Of a stretch of DNA of 64,000 nt, positions 63,869-64,000 are shown in pieces. Position 1 is the first letter of the stretch. Each line of letters opens with the position of its first letter. The DNA is from CBDCXE01 sp965223725 [NCBI: Nitrospinota bacterium]. Lineage in GTDB: Bacteria; Nitrospinota_A; UBA7883. The notes under the pieces are model-generated. The model saw only the letters and a program-made list of their open reading frames with translations, did not search any database and was not told where the DNA came from. The translations under genes and the position numbers were made by a program. Location of the stretch: positions 186,001-250,000 of the forward strand of contig CBDCXE010000001.1 of the NCBI GenBank assembly GCA_965223725.1, read 5' to 3'.

Positions 63869-64000
<132 letters not shown>

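Overview
This window reads as chromosomal DNA of a Gram-negative bacterium. The evidence is lipoprotein signal peptides, LspA, a SPOR-domain protein, a signal-peptide thioredoxin and class A RNase P RNA. Genes are densely packed and mostly housekeeping. The gene mix suggests a deep proteobacteria-like lineage (Nitrospinota or former deltaproteobacteria). It includes futalosine-route MqnC, fused CobA-HemD, PEGA-bearing Hanks kinases, a UroD-type methyltransferase, a stand-alone OadA/PycB and an RHS remnant. That placement is inference; no 16S rRNA gene is present.

Layout. 1-8.2 kb: thiG (cut by the window edge), lipA, an FHA-containing adenylate cyclase, a DUF2851 protein, an EEP nuclease, truA, tRNA-Leu(GAG), moaA and a small PCP-reductase-like protein. 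8.2-12.5 kb: an IscA/ErpA-type gene whose 3' end and terminator are duplicated around a lipoprotein gene, then an Ig-like lipoprotein coupled to rnr. 12.7-19.3 kb: an unknown 358-aa protein, a sugar epimerase, two cysteine-rich small proteins, tRNA-Met, lipoproteins, a decayed HupE/UreJ fragment, and a UroD-like methyltransferase followed by a TetR regulator. 19.3-35 kb: asd and leuB, a thioredoxin, a prepilin, a PEGA kinase coupled to ald, rmuC, uvrB, nadA and ileS-lspA-glcF. 35.4-41.5 kb: a second PEGA kinase with a TPR/PEGA/FN3 envelope protein, an MfnE-like kinase and dodecin. 41.5-53.1 kb: mqnC, two CorC-type proteins, an M16 peptidase pair, a Xer-type recombinase, a short ArgA, an AGCS symporter and cobA-hemD. 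53.1-57.2 kb: rnpB, then an accessory patch with an RHS remnant, AT-rich unknown genes, an IS3-family element and a secreted protein cut by it. 57.8-64 kb: manC, galE, a SPOR protein, a lipoprotein, oadA/pycB, ftsB and the 3' end of eno.

How the parts fit. Several adjacent genes form likely transcription units: rnr with the Ig lipoprotein; leuB-asd; ald with its kinase; ileS-lspA-glcF; M16-M16-CBS-CBS-mqnC; and eno-ftsB. Two receptor-like Ser/Thr kinases plus an FHA-domain cyclase suggest phosphothreonine signalling that may feed into cAMP. Non-housekeeping DNA lies in small patches (8.3-9.5, 16.6-19.3, 22.2-22.8 and 53.6-57.7 kb) that show duplications, gene decay or an insertion sequence.
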